Shown here: positions 10,107 through 20,640 of the stretch, piece after piece
Position numbering within the stretch: position 1 is the first letter of the stretch
Layout of the letters: the number at the start of each line of letters is the position of its first letter
Assembly (NCBI GenBank): GCA_030407315.1
Contig: JALQPE010000581.1
Coordinates: forward strand, 37,747-101,746
Direction of reading: 5' to 3'
DNA from: Asparagopsis taxiformis
Lineage: Eukaryota; Rhodophyta; Florideophyceae; Bonnemaisoniales; Bonnemaisoniaceae
Length of the DNA: 64,000 bases
Position numbers and translations under genes: made by a program
Notes under the pieces: model-generated
Told to the model about the DNA's origin: nothing
The model's database searches: none
The model's input: only the letters and a program-made list of their open reading frames with translations

Positions 10107-11960
10107 CTACCTTAAATGAAAGCCGTCAGATTGCAAATACATACCACTCAGAATACCAGAAAGATACGACAGGAAATTAATAGTCCCCGACACCCCTTCA
10201 GAGGGCAGCGAAAGGAGCTTCAAATCCTGCCGTATATGTTTATCTAGAATCGTGTTGGAGTACCCCTTACCATCGTTACATCCCACATCGTACGATGTGG
10301 ACGTCCGCACGGATTCATTCCCAGCAAGTTTCCGCGTGCTTTTCTCCCCATATGTAGTGTAATACCGAAGCACGACCAGAGATGGGCGGGGAAGGGTCAG
10401 CCGTCCCCGCCTCAGGCCTATCACACCCGATACAGGCGAAATCATCCGAGAACTCATTGCATCTCTGAGTAAGGTCGTGGAAGATTGTTTCCAGAGCTTC
10501 ACGCTTTCGCTTGTGCATCCTAGCCCTACCGTCACTACGGCGCTTCGAAATATCTGGGAATGCGTTACTCTGAAGAACCCGCCCGTCTATAGATCCTCTC
10601 TTACCTCTGCTTTTCTCGACTAGCGGCGACAGCTCGGTTCGTTCCAGGGTTTTAGCAACGTCAGAGTTCCCACTTTTCTCGCGCTTATGGATTGCTATAG
10701 TCCCTAAAAACGCAGGGAACACTCCGTGCTGGTTTTTCGTAGGACACTATTAATCCCGAATCTCTAGGTCGATCACGTTCACGGGGAGCTCAAAATCCTT
10801 TTGACTTCGTTCATCCACACGAGCCCGGTTCCGCCAGCTATCAACTATCTGCAGGGCGTATTACCTCATCTTGCAACTAGTATTAGGAAGGCTGTCCCTC
10901 AACATCTCTCTCGCCATTCGCTGCGCCCTACCGAAGTGTAGCGCAGGGTGATCTCGATGCCGAGAATCTTCTCGGAGTTCAGATTCCGTTTCCCCTACAT
11001 AACCTAGCAGACAGACTGGATTTTCCGTTGATCTGAGATCGGTTTTTTTCTTCCTCCTCTTCCTCACTAGAGCACTCCGGAGACGAACTCACTCTCTTGC
11101 GGGCTAACCGATCCCGCTGCCTCGTGGCCGTGGGACCACTTGCCTATCCGCTACCCCTTTTCCTCCCTTGTAACCTTCCGTCGGTTCTCTATTCGATGAA
11201 ATCTACCAGGCTCCTATCTTTCGCGAGTCCCGACAGCTCTAAGTACTTCAGTCGTTCCAGAACTTTCTGATTGTCCGCCCGCTTATCCTCGAATCTGTTT
11301 TGAATGCTGGACAGCTTTTCCAGAATAGGCAAAGTTCCAGTTCTATCCAATGTCTGTGTGCTTCCTCTCCCCAAGTTTCCGTGGAGCACCAGTGTTAACC
11401 AGCATTGCTGAATTCCCAGGACGGTTCGGTCCCCCCTCATCCTTCAAACATCTGAACAGATCGGCTTCTACCGCTTCTTTTGGATCGGCACCCTCCTCGG
11501 TACCCGATTTAGAATCCGAGTCAATCCCGCCTCCGCTTGCCTCTGGGAGGGGAGCAATTCTGCTCACTCTTCTTCCCTTTCTATTCGGGTTCATGGCCTT
11601 TTTAGCCTCCTTACACCCAGTTAGTTCGCTTCTAACACATTCTTTCGGCTCGTCGCTCTCACCTCCCCGAGCGTCCACTTCCCTATTGCTGGAGGACAGT
11701 ACGTTGAGTTTGGAGGTCACAAACTCCCGGAATAATTCTTAAGGGGCTTCACGTCGGACTAGCGTGTGTGCCCGTCTCTCGTAATGAGATTCGCAGAAGT
11801 TTGGCAAGAGCTTTCTTCGTCGCTTCCGGGGCTTTCTCCACGAATCTATTACATTCAGAAATGGCTGTAGCGAGAATTTTGTGGATCTGCACTGGCCGCA
11901 GTTGTTTTTTCAGCCGCTACTGGGGATTTCATTCTCTTATATTTTCTGTTAAACATAATT
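10107..11960 (-). pseudogene. decayed gene relic, family unknown
   Basis: The minus strand carries a string of protein-like fragments in shifting frames, separated by stops. The upstream one (about 11870-11760) includes a helical, alanine/lysine-rich run with SECNRFVEKAPEATKKAL. The next (11343-11720) is 125 highly charged codons. The next (about 11189-11345) has a coiled-coil-like ILEKLSSIQNRFEDK...VLERLKYLELS. The last (10315-10722) includes KRKREALETIFHDLTQR. Fragment order and strand are consistent, which suggests one old gene broken by several indels. I do not recognise the family; a nuclear or gag-like protein would fit the composition, but that is a guess. Confidence 0.4.
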
Positions 11961-13299
11961 TTTTCATAGAACCGGCATGCTCACTCCGGCCCCTTGCTGG
12001 ATGTTTCGGGACTCAACTTGATTATACTCCCAAGTAGGTCTACCCGCAACCGCAAGGGTTTCCATGGCCATATATTTACAACATCTCAGACGAGCCCCAT
12101 TTTTCACTTTCTCCAGAGCAACTCTAGCATCCTAGCATCTTCCATCCAGTCCCAATGGTTCCTTTGTTCCGTCCACCTAAGATACAACGATGACGCTCTC
12201 CTCTGCATGCAAACGGTTATAATGCATCAAAACAGTACAATTTCCTATCGCTAACGCCTCTCATTCATATTCGCTACCCACATGATGTTGGAATTGTGAA
12301 TGGCTCCGAGAGAATCTAAGAGATTTCTAGCCCTTGAACTAAACAAACACTCGAAAGTTCTTTTACGCCTCAATCCAACATAGAACGAGTTCGATAAGTA
12401 CACAGCTCTCCATAGGAAGCATCAAGGCGCATCCAACAATTCTAGACCCCGTATTTCAAATTAATACAGCGCTACCTCGTCACGACAATATCCAGTTGCA
12501 TCCACCACAGGACTCTTGAGGAAAAGATTATTATCCTCTCAACGCATTCGTCGGCGCAAAACATGCCATCTGCAGTACTAGAAAATGTGGTTTATTTTTC
12601 GACAATGTCCATACAATGAGTCACGATCTCAGAAATAGTACATCGAGAATCAGATAAATGAGCCTGATCAGGTTTCTTCGACTTTGAAACAGTATTGAAG
12701 CAGGAAAGAGCTCTAAACCACAATTCAAAATTAGTATCTAGTTTCTATTACAGTAAACTTGCTCTAATTCCGCCGAAACAGTCAGTTCTTTGCGTGAAAT
12801 ACCTGCATCCATCATGATGTTAATTTCCTGACCTCCACTAAATATATGAAAGAAATGATTTTACATAAGTTGCCTGTCCCCTGTTATCTCATGCCTAGAA
12901 TCCAGATCGAGCTGCTGATCTATATATGAGAACTATTTCAGCTTCAATTGTTACTCTAGCTCAGTTTCCTCCGGAAAGATATCCATATGATACTCGCTTC
13001 ACTGAAAACGCACAGTAACCCGTTTTCAGGGTTTATTTGTGCTATTTGCATAGTAAAGTTTCCTCATACAACCACTCTCATAATGAACATCCTTCATGGA
13101 GACTGTCAGCTCTAGCAGTTGACTTTCACAGCCGTGCATACCCCAAGAGAAGACACTGCTATTTCTTGGTATAGTTTCCTGCCTTTACACTGTGATTTGG
13201 TCTCCACAGCGCTGTGGACATAATGGTAAGAGGAACTCAAACATGGAATATATTTTTGTTGGCCGCTAGGGAACACCTTCTATCAGTACCACTACTCTG
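11961..13299. other. AT-rich, no gene seen
   Basis: No frame or repeat I can support between the relic and the recombinase gene. Confidence 0.45.
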
Positions 13300-15063
13300 C
13301 TAGTTGTACTCAGATTCACTGGATATGGCATCCTTATCACAAGTACTTTCGCGGTGAAGAATTGACGCGAATGCTGAAGCATTCTGCTCGAAGGACCGAT
13401 CTAGATTACCGACGTAAGTTTCTCGCAGCTGTTCTACTGAAGTATTCATTATTTTCGAAAGGTAGTCGAGGAACTGTTCTTCCCTCAGATTCTTCAGAAC
13501 TTCTCCTTTTCTGTAGCGCAGTACCATATTGGTCGCAAAGCTAGCTCTTAGACTCATTGGTGTCATGGACGAAAGCTCGGGATCTATTCTTGACAAGAAT
13601 GACTTCATTGAGTTCTTGATCTGTTCTGAACTCAATCGTTCTCCGTTCTTGCTGTTGATAAAGAATGAGCTATAGGCTGGCCCTTCTCCATTTGAGCCGG
13701 CAATATTGGTTATTGAAGGGCGCATTACCTTGACATGAAAGTGTAGGAAGGAGAAACAAGATTGGGGAAACATGACATTCGAAGAGTCCACAGTTCTTGT
13801 CCTCTTTTCAAATATAGTTTTCATCTCGAAGTAGCCTTTCTCTTCACATGAAGATCTCATCAACTCTAGGTCACTTGCTCTCGGGAGAAGGAGCTGTGTG
13901 AACACCTGAGGCCTTTGCCCTCCGGCAGTGAATATAAAAAGACACAGCAGATTTAAACACCACTTACTAACAATTTTCTTCTCTGAGGCAAGTTTTTTTT
14001 CTACTCCAGATTGTCCACCAGAGCTCGCCACCATCTTTATGGACCGCATGACACCCTTGCAGGCATTCAATGCCGTCAGGACACACCTGTCAATATCTTT
14101 TGATGTGAGATGTTTCAGAGATTCCACTCGGTTTTCCATAGACTTTCGGTGTCTAGACTGCAATCTACAAGCAGTTTTATGAGAGCTTGCGATACCAGAT
14201 AGATAGCGGATGTTGAGTTGAATATCAGCTCTCTTCGCTCCATCTTCACAGAAATGTATGTCAGCATAGTTACAGAGCTTCAACAAGTGATTTGCTTTGC
14301 ACATTACTGTTGCATATGCACTGCGAACCTGAAAATATCCGATGAATGCTTTTGTCGCTTTCAACAAGGTTGTTAGTCTCAGCAGTGATCCTTTCTCAGA
14401 GAGGTCATTGACTTCAACTTCCCGAACAACGACGCAGAAACGTGCATACTGTCCGATAGCCACCCGAAACTGCTCATATGTCCCCAGTGGCAAACCCAAA
14501 GACTGTCTTCCCTCCCACTCACTAGCGAATATTGATTTCATATCTTCTGAGTTGTGTTCATTTATCCTCAATCCTTGATATGCCGCCTGCCCTTTTCTTA
14601 CTGAAGTCGAAATTTTCATTTTCGCCTCGGGTGACGTAAAAAAGTCTTCCTCAAGGGTATCTGAATAGAGCTCCCATATCTCTGTACAGGTCTGCGCATT
14701 TGCGGCTGCCTGAAGGAGTGAAGTGCCCCTCAGCTTCTTAGGCGCTCTATACCCAGTCATAGCCTTCACAAAAGGATCTCTCCTTTTACCCAGAACCCCT
14801 TTCTGCGATGAGATAATATCGTCAAGCATAGAATACTGTCCAAGCTGGTTTTGTTCCGATGATTCGTTGAAAGTATTCTTTAGTGTTCCACAGAATCCCT
14901 CACTTTCTGGATTATAGCTAGAGTCATCACCAGGGTCTAGCTCTGGTGAATTCTCCTCCCTTCCATTCACATCACTTCGATGCCCATTATGTTTCTTTTC
15001 CTGTCCATCTGGACTCAGTTGTTCGGGTGAAGAATCGCTATGGTATTCCATCAGAGTATCCAT
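13300..15063 (-). CDS. Crypton-like tyrosine recombinase
   Basis: An intact 587-codon frame. Residues 1-100 are acidic and disordered. Residues ~130-295 form an all-helical N-terminal (core-binding-like) region shared with two other genes in the window. The C-terminal half has tyrosine-recombinase signatures: TAGGQRPQVFTQL (catalytic Arg at 384, with the RPQ context typical of Crypton elements), the SMTPMSLRASFAT box (Arg 506) and LSKIMNTSVEQLRETYV (candidate nucleophile Tyr 550). The residue three before Arg 506, usually His in HxxR, is Met 503. So either this lineage tolerates the change or activity is reduced. Crypton recombinases cut and rejoin DNA through a 3'-phosphotyrosine link and mobilise circular intermediates. 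I found no element termini. The start is the ATG at 15063, ahead of the acidic leader. Confidence 0.82.
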   Translation of the reverse strand: MDTLMEYHSDSSPEQLSPDGQEKKHNGHRSDVNGREENSPELDPGDDSSYNPESEGFCGTLKNTFNESSEQNQLGQYSMLDDIISSQKGVLGKRRDPFVKAMTGYRAPKKLRGTSLLQAAANAQTCTEIWELYSDTLEEDFFTSPEAKMKISTSVRKGQAAYQGLRINEHNSEDMKSIFASEWEGRQSLGLPLGTYEQFRVAIGQYARFCVVVREVEVNDLSEKGSLLRLTTLLKATKAFIGYFQVRSAYATVMCKANHLLKLCNYADIHFCEDGAKRADIQLNIRYLSGIASSHKTACRLQSRHRKSMENRVESLKHLTSKDIDRCVLTALNACKGVMRSIKMVASSGGQSGVEKKLASEKKIVSKWCLNLLCLFIFTAGGQRPQVFTQLLLPRASDLELMRSSCEEKGYFEMKTIFEKRTRTVDSSNVMFPQSCFSFLHFHVKVMRPSITNIAGSNGEGPAYSSFFINSKNGERLSSEQIKNSMKSFLSRIDPELSSMTPMSLRASFATNMVLRYRKGEVLKNLREEQFLDYLSKIMNTSVEQLRETYVGNLDRSFEQNASAFASILHRESTCDKDAISSESEYN

Positions 15064-16594
15064 CGATATTTGCGACTTAGAGGGAACGAAAATAGATGTT
15101 TGAAGTGCAGAAGGTGTCTGCCTCTGCCATCACATCACATAAAGCCTTTGTCGTGGTGCAAATCCGATTCGGAAACAAGAAATACATACAGAACTGGTTT
15201 CACAGAATCGGGAGCTCCCTCAGTGCAAAACTCTCCGGAATTAGCTCCGTGTCCTAATCATCCATTACGTAGAGTGCCAAAAATATCCTGATTAATGCTG
15301 GTAGCTCTCGGAGTAAGGCAGAGAAATGGTACAACTTCAATTTGTTGGAAGGGGCGAACGTATAGACATCACCCTGCATTGTGAAACAATCTATAATTTC
15401 TCCACCTATCTTCAGTCAAAGTAGAACTCAAGATAGGATATGATTACTCCGCACGAATTACCTAAAGGCCCCTTCTAGTCTGATGGAAACAGTGGGAGTT
15501 CTTGATTCTCATAGAGAGAGTGATTGAGACTTAATTTCGACTGTTGGTTTCCACAGCTCGGCATCATGAGCCATTGATACGCATTAGAGCTTCATACAGT
15601 TCTTGACTTATTGCTTCGAATTGCTTGTAACACATGTCAGCCAGAATTATATTTTCACGTTGTGCATTTTGAGAGAACCAGCCTTTTTCGGATCCATGAT
15701 CAATATCAATTTGAGCTCTCTGCGCATCGGATAAGAGTAGTAGAAATCTGCTCGACTGATAATCAACCTTCGAAATCAGTTGAGAGTGCTGCTTAAGCTT
15801 GATTGCAGCTTAAGTTATGATCGTTCTCACCATCTTTTGAATAGTAGGACTACGTATAAAGGTAAGAAAAATCTTTAATCAGATCATACGGATCCTATTA
15901 CTACTGTTGTCCTATTTCCAAGCAGGGATACGGAGCTCCTGGAATCTTCAGTTTCCTGGGCCATGGAAGCTTCACGTTGATTTCGAAAGCAGAGAATTCT
16001 TGTATGCTTTCAGGCAGCTAGGATGAGTTTGAACTGACTATATGTATATTTCAACGCCTTCAAATAGCTATTGCAGTTCATAATGTCTAATATTACTTTC
16101 TCAAATAAGTCCTAATACTAAAAAGTTATATATGCTTTCATATGGGATAGTTTATGACGTATTGGAAACCTTCCGCGACCATTACGGTCTATGTTCCTTA
16201 TTATTAATTTAGCGTACTGTATGAGGATGTAATATTCCAATGAAGGAGAAGAAATATATGGACAACTTCATGGCTTTATTATAGCTCTATTTACTCTCCT
16301 GAGTTTTGTCATAAAGAATATGAGATGACAGAGTGAGCTGGCGAAACTGCGCAGACTCAAGACGACATTGAAACAAGGCCCGAAAGGGGAGCTATTGTTT
16401 TGAGAAGCTTCAGTGGTGTACTGAAGAAAATGACGATATGATGAGAGCTGAGAAACCTATCCCTATTCTGGGGCTTCTTAAGGAATTCAAATTTGTTCCC
16501 AATCAGACAATGGAGATGTTCAAACTCTTTCTATCGGAACAGTTCACTTTGTTGGTAACAAGTTCTTGATCAGACGAGAGACATTGATCTCACC
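15064..16594. other. divergent intergenic region, no gene seen
   Basis: Lies between the full-length recombinase (minus) and the first N-terminal-only paralogue (plus). No supported frame; promoters for both neighbours are presumably here. Confidence 0.4.
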
Positions 16595-17284
16595 ATGGAA
16601 GAAAAGAAAAACTGTGGAGGAGCGGCTGCAGAATCAAACTCCAAATCTGAGCCAAGCTTCTACGGTCTACCCCTTCCCATGCCTGGTCCGGGGACTGGTC
16701 ATAGCTATGAAGCCTCGTGGAAATCTTATCTTGCAACTTTACCATCAAACTTTTGTCAAGGAAACAGAGCACAAATGCGATATCCTCGAATTTTTCTCAG
16801 TGAAACTCTGACGTTCGAGGGTCTAGAGCTCAATCATTGGAACTGTGCGGATATCGATCATATATTCAAAGAAAAATGGAGCTCGTCTGTTGAACCGGAG
16901 GGTTTCTTGTCTGATCATATGTACTTCCGGAGCACAATTGGACAATTTGCTAGATTCTGTGTAGCGAGGGGAGAAAGTGACATAATGCTATTCCATAAGA
17001 CTGGGAAAGTGTTCTATCTAGCTTCTCTTTCTGACTCAATGCGATTATTCATAGACTCTTCTGTGGAACTTTACTTGGAGAAGTCATCTGTGTCCAGCAT
17101 ACTTTTCTCTAGGATGCTTCATCTCATTGACTTGTGCAAAGAGGCAGAAACATTTTTCATCTCCAGTCTAGACTACAAGTTATATGAGCAAGTTCTCAGC
17201 AATAAGGAATATCTTTATGGATACATTGAAACTAACAGCTTATCATCTCTTCATGGGAAGGAGTCAGATGGTGGTAGTTCCTAA
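16595..17284 (+). CDS. recombinase N-terminal-domain-only paralogue 1
   Basis: A 229-codon frame from the ATG at 16595. From about residue 45 it aligns with residues ~130-295 of the recombinase at 13300 and with the gene at 19186. Shared landmarks are GLELNHWNCADI (GLRINEHNSEDM in the recombinase), TIGQFARFCVARGE (AIGQYARFCVVVRE) and MLHLIDLCKEAETFF (NHLLKLCNYADIHF). It stops before the catalytic region. I see none of the catalytic Arg, HxxR-like or Tyr motifs in the following 1.8 kb. It could be a stand-alone DNA-binding derivative, a truncated element or a first exon. The regular frame and conserved spacing argue that it is or recently was under selection. Confidence 0.65.
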   Translation: MEEKKNCGGAAAESNSKSEPSFYGLPLPMPGPGTGHSYEASWKSYLATLPSNFCQGNRAQMRYPRIFLSETLTFEGLELNHWNCADIDHIFKEKWSSSVEPEGFLSDHMYFRSTIGQFARFCVARGESDIMLFHKTGKVFYLASLSDSMRLFIDSSVELYLEKSSVSSILFSRMLHLIDLCKEAETFFISSLDYKLYEQVLSNKEYLYGYIETNSLSSLHGKESDGGSS

Positions 17285-19185
17285 GCAAGGTCATTGCGGT
17301 CGTTCATTGCTTTTAAAGTAAACAAAAGCTCTCAGCTGGCTCCAGGCCTGGAATTGTAACTCGTTTCAGCATTTCCGTACCGATTTCTTGAGGTTAGTAA
17401 AATAATTCTTCTTCTACTTGAGATCTGTCTATGGAGAAAGCTGATATAAATCATCCAACATTATTCTCCATAGAGTGTATCCCACTACATTACGAATAAA
17501 TCATGTCCTGGGATACATTTCTCTACAGAATTCAGGAGCTTTACGGGAAAATGGCGTACTAACCGACACGGTGCTGGCCGAAGCCGTATAAGCACCATTC
17601 TTCTATATCGCCAGTTTACAGATTTTCAGTAAAGTAGATCCGAAATTCTTTCACTTTGTATGATACCACTATTCCTATTTGGAAAGATCACCGAAAAGCT
17701 CTGTATAGACTTGGGATAGAACGCAATAAAGAGCATCTTGAACGACTTTTCGTACCAAGCTTTGGAATGGAGGCTTTCTCGCGTTCAAGCCATTCCTACC
17801 AGCCTCTGGTGTTTCCTTCTCACAAGCTTTCCAAGTATGTCATGCAGAGGGTATAAGATAGCTCTCCGGTTGTATTCGCTTATTTTAATATAAAATTGAT
17901 CCACGCTTCAATAATAAAATCATGATAGTAGTGAATTTACTCCTCAAGTCGGGAGGACAAACTTGTATCAAATATAATACATGAATGAATCATCCATGGC
18001 CCTGGAGATCCAGTTTAGAAGTATTACGAACACATCTATTTACCAATATACGGTTCATTATCTGTACTGAGTCAGTGCTATCATAATAAAAAGTTCTAGA
18101 GCTGGCTGTCACCTATCTATAACAGTTCTGAAATGCTGGAAACCTAAAATTGTCCTTCACGGAGTACTATGGAACCAAAGCTCTCCAAAAGCAACAGCCA
18201 ACTCTAATGGTATATTCAATTCTAGGGATTCCAATGTGCTAAACGTTATGAGAAAAAATTAAATTTTCTACTGTAGATAGAACACTCTCTCTGAGTATGT
18301 TCTCGTTCTCTGATTTCATACTTTCGAGCAGGTTTTGACTGTATATGACGTAAAAATATTTTTAGTACACGTGGCTTGAAACTCTACCATGGTACTTTTC
18401 CTGCAAACGCGCGAGAAAAAGAGAAACTATGCTGCTTAAGCACCTTTCCATATCAATATAATGCAATTCATTTGTTCTAGAATGGAAGTATGCCGACCAA
18501 TTTACCAATCAACTCCTGTAAAGCACTGATTGGAAGAATGCTTTGATGAAATCAATACGTCGGGCTCTGAAGCTCATCCACGTGTTCTACTTGTTATGGT
18601 GAGTTAATTTATTATATTTCTGCACTCCTGATTCGATTCATTACGATTTTCTCCTTTCGACGAGGCTGCCAGCTTGGCTCAGTGAGCCGTTCTGCAAGAG
18701 AATACGAATCGGAAACTTTTAGCGGTCTCATATATGAAACTTTGAATCCTTGGCTTTGTCTATACTTGGCTGAACGCACATTGGAGGGATAAAAGACGAT
18801 TCATGCGAGATCTATGGAGTACTCAACCGCTTTATCGTATACGCTAGAGATATACGTGGCTACCTCTGCCCTCACTTTCGAAATCAACCAATGTAAGCTG
18901 GGATTAGTAACAACCTAGAATATATTGCAGTTTAGCGATTGGTCAGCTCTTTAGTTCGTTTTCAATCAGTTCTGTCTCAGTCATATAGAGTACGCTCCCG
19001 GCTCAGATGAACCCAAACTGCCAGTAATGGCTCAGCCCCCTAGACTGTTACATTTTCCGCATATAAAAGAAAGAAAAGAGTATTTTCAACCAACACGTCC
19101 CGAACTGGAGCTTGAAGTACAAGGCCTGTGATAACTTCATTCCTTGACTTGTAGTCTGGGAAGAAGAAGAAGATTTCCAGAGAAA
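17285..19185. other. AT-rich, no gene seen
   Basis: I looked for a displaced catalytic domain of the upstream paralogue and found none. Only a 66-codon frame at 17656-17856 without a recognisable motif. Confidence 0.4.
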
Positions 19186-19920
19186 ATGAGCACCCCAATG
19201 GAGGAACTCGAAGTCAAAGAAAGAAATCTGGAAGTTTCCATGTTGGATGAATCTGAGGAAACCGTGATTGCGAAGGAAGGATCTCGCGCTCATGAAGGAA
19301 ATAATGACGATGACAATGGCGATTACCCGGACTATGCTGAAACATGGAGATCCTACATAAACAGCCTACCAGCAAACTTTTGCTCAGGGTACTATGCCCG
19401 CATGGAGTACCCACTGATTCGCGATGGCGAGACAATCGAATATGTAGGACTCAAAATCAACCACTGGAACTCTGAGGATATGCACAAAGTGTTTGAAGAG
19501 ACATGGGCTTGCTCAGATGACTCCGAACCATTCCTTGCGCAGTATTGCTCATTTCAAGAGACAATTGGAAAGCTTGCTAGGTTCTGTGTGGCAAGAGGTG
19601 ATTGCAATATCGAATCATTGCATTGTAGAGGTAATCTTTTCCGTCTGGCTTCGAAGAAGGAATCAATTCGACAATTCATCAAAAAGCAAGAGACTCAGGG
19701 GAGATATACAACAGTTCTTTGTATGTCGACGCATCTTCTAACACTATGCCAGGAAGCCGAGATATACTTTATCTGTACTCTCAACAATCCAATGTATGAG
19801 AGGGTTTTGGAGAATAGAGAGTACTTCTGTGCCCTAGTGGACGCATACAAGAGCTCAGCTCGCAGTTTCGGTGGATTCCCCAGTGCTAAAAGAGCTGAAG
19901 ATATGTATGAGAGCTCTTAG
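19186..19920 (+). CDS. recombinase N-terminal-domain-only paralogue 2
   Basis: A 244-codon frame. The ATG at 19186 is preferred over an in-frame TTG 42 bases upstream. An acidic leader (~residues 1-45, including NDDDNGD) is followed by the shared helical region: SYINSLPANFC, GLKINHWNSEDM, TIGKLARFCVARGD and THLLTLCQEAEIYF. It is closer to paralogue 1 than to the full-length recombinase (both share SLPxNFC and HWN, which the full-length protein lacks). It ends after a short tail with no catalytic domain. Same strand as paralogue 1, about 1.9 kb downstream. Confidence 0.68.
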   Translation: MSTPMEELEVKERNLEVSMLDESEETVIAKEGSRAHEGNNDDDNGDYPDYAETWRSYINSLPANFCSGYYARMEYPLIRDGETIEYVGLKINHWNSEDMHKVFEETWACSDDSEPFLAQYCSFQETIGKLARFCVARGDCNIESLHCRGNLFRLASKKESIRQFIKKQETQGRYTTVLCMSTHLLTLCQEAEIYFICTLNNPMYERVLENREYFCALVDAYKSSARSFGGFPSAKRAEDMYESS

Positions 19921-20434
19921 TTTCCACTTCAAGCATATGTGGACCGAAACATAGGAGAGGGATATACGGCTACGAAAGATTCCTAGAATTATTCCAGCAT
20001 TCATCACCCTAGCTTTTTCTAGCTCTTACAGTTTCGTTTATGTAGGCATGAACCAGATATCATTGATGAATTAACACTAAGTTGGTTCCTGCCCCCAAGT
20101 AGCTGGCGGTACTCCATACCCTTTGACTTTCTGTCATCTACTCAGTGATATGGCCGTTTTATGTTATGACAGAAAAATCTTAGGATTGATATGAGCGTCC
20201 TGCTATACCTCGATGGTATGCTATCACTGTACGAAGCATCCAGTATTTGAATTTCAGAAATTGCCGGTTCACGTAGAGCAAGCTACCGATTTTAAAAGTT
20301 AGATATCAGAAGCCTCCGGAACCGAAATGTACCACCAGAGTTGCTATGTAAGCCTTTAGTCTTCACAGCCTTCAAGATCGTTTGAAGAATGTGCACATGC
20401 CGCGACTACGCGCAGTATTCACTCAGTGTGGATT
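19921..20434. other. no gene seen
   Basis: Spacer between the second paralogue and the first dispersed repeat; no supported frame. Confidence 0.4.
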
Positions 20435-20640
20435 GATGGGTGGCTGTAGTTCTCAACGTTTTCGAGTCCAGACTGGGCTGGATCGATTACGGCTGGGCCA
20501 CAAATGTTTTGCGTCCCATTGGCTAGTGCAAATAGCCAGACCGGTTGCCGCTGCAGTGCGCCGAAAGTGACAGATTTCACTGACCCCAGAAGTAAGTCCA
20601 AAACCTCCGCGCAGGTGCATGTCTGACTTACTTCCCAGCG
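20435..20640 (+). repeat. dispersed repeat family, copy X
   Basis: Shares with copies Y and Z the order CTCAACGTTTTCGAGTCC, GGGCCA, GTCCCATTGG, a gap, then CCGGTTGC-like sequence, at low identity. It carries a 10 bp inverted repeat, GAAGTAAGTC / GACTTACTTC, near 20588-20637. Confidence 0.5.

Noticed and set aside
11350..11742. 130-codon plus-strand frame
   Set aside because: It is the shadow of a charged, protein-like minus-strand fragment belonging to the 10107-11960 relic.
6976..13299. A bacterial or organellar origin for the AT-rich stretch
   Set aside because: No dense gene order, no rRNA or tRNA set, and Crypton-type genes lie within it; it fits nuclear gene-poor DNA.
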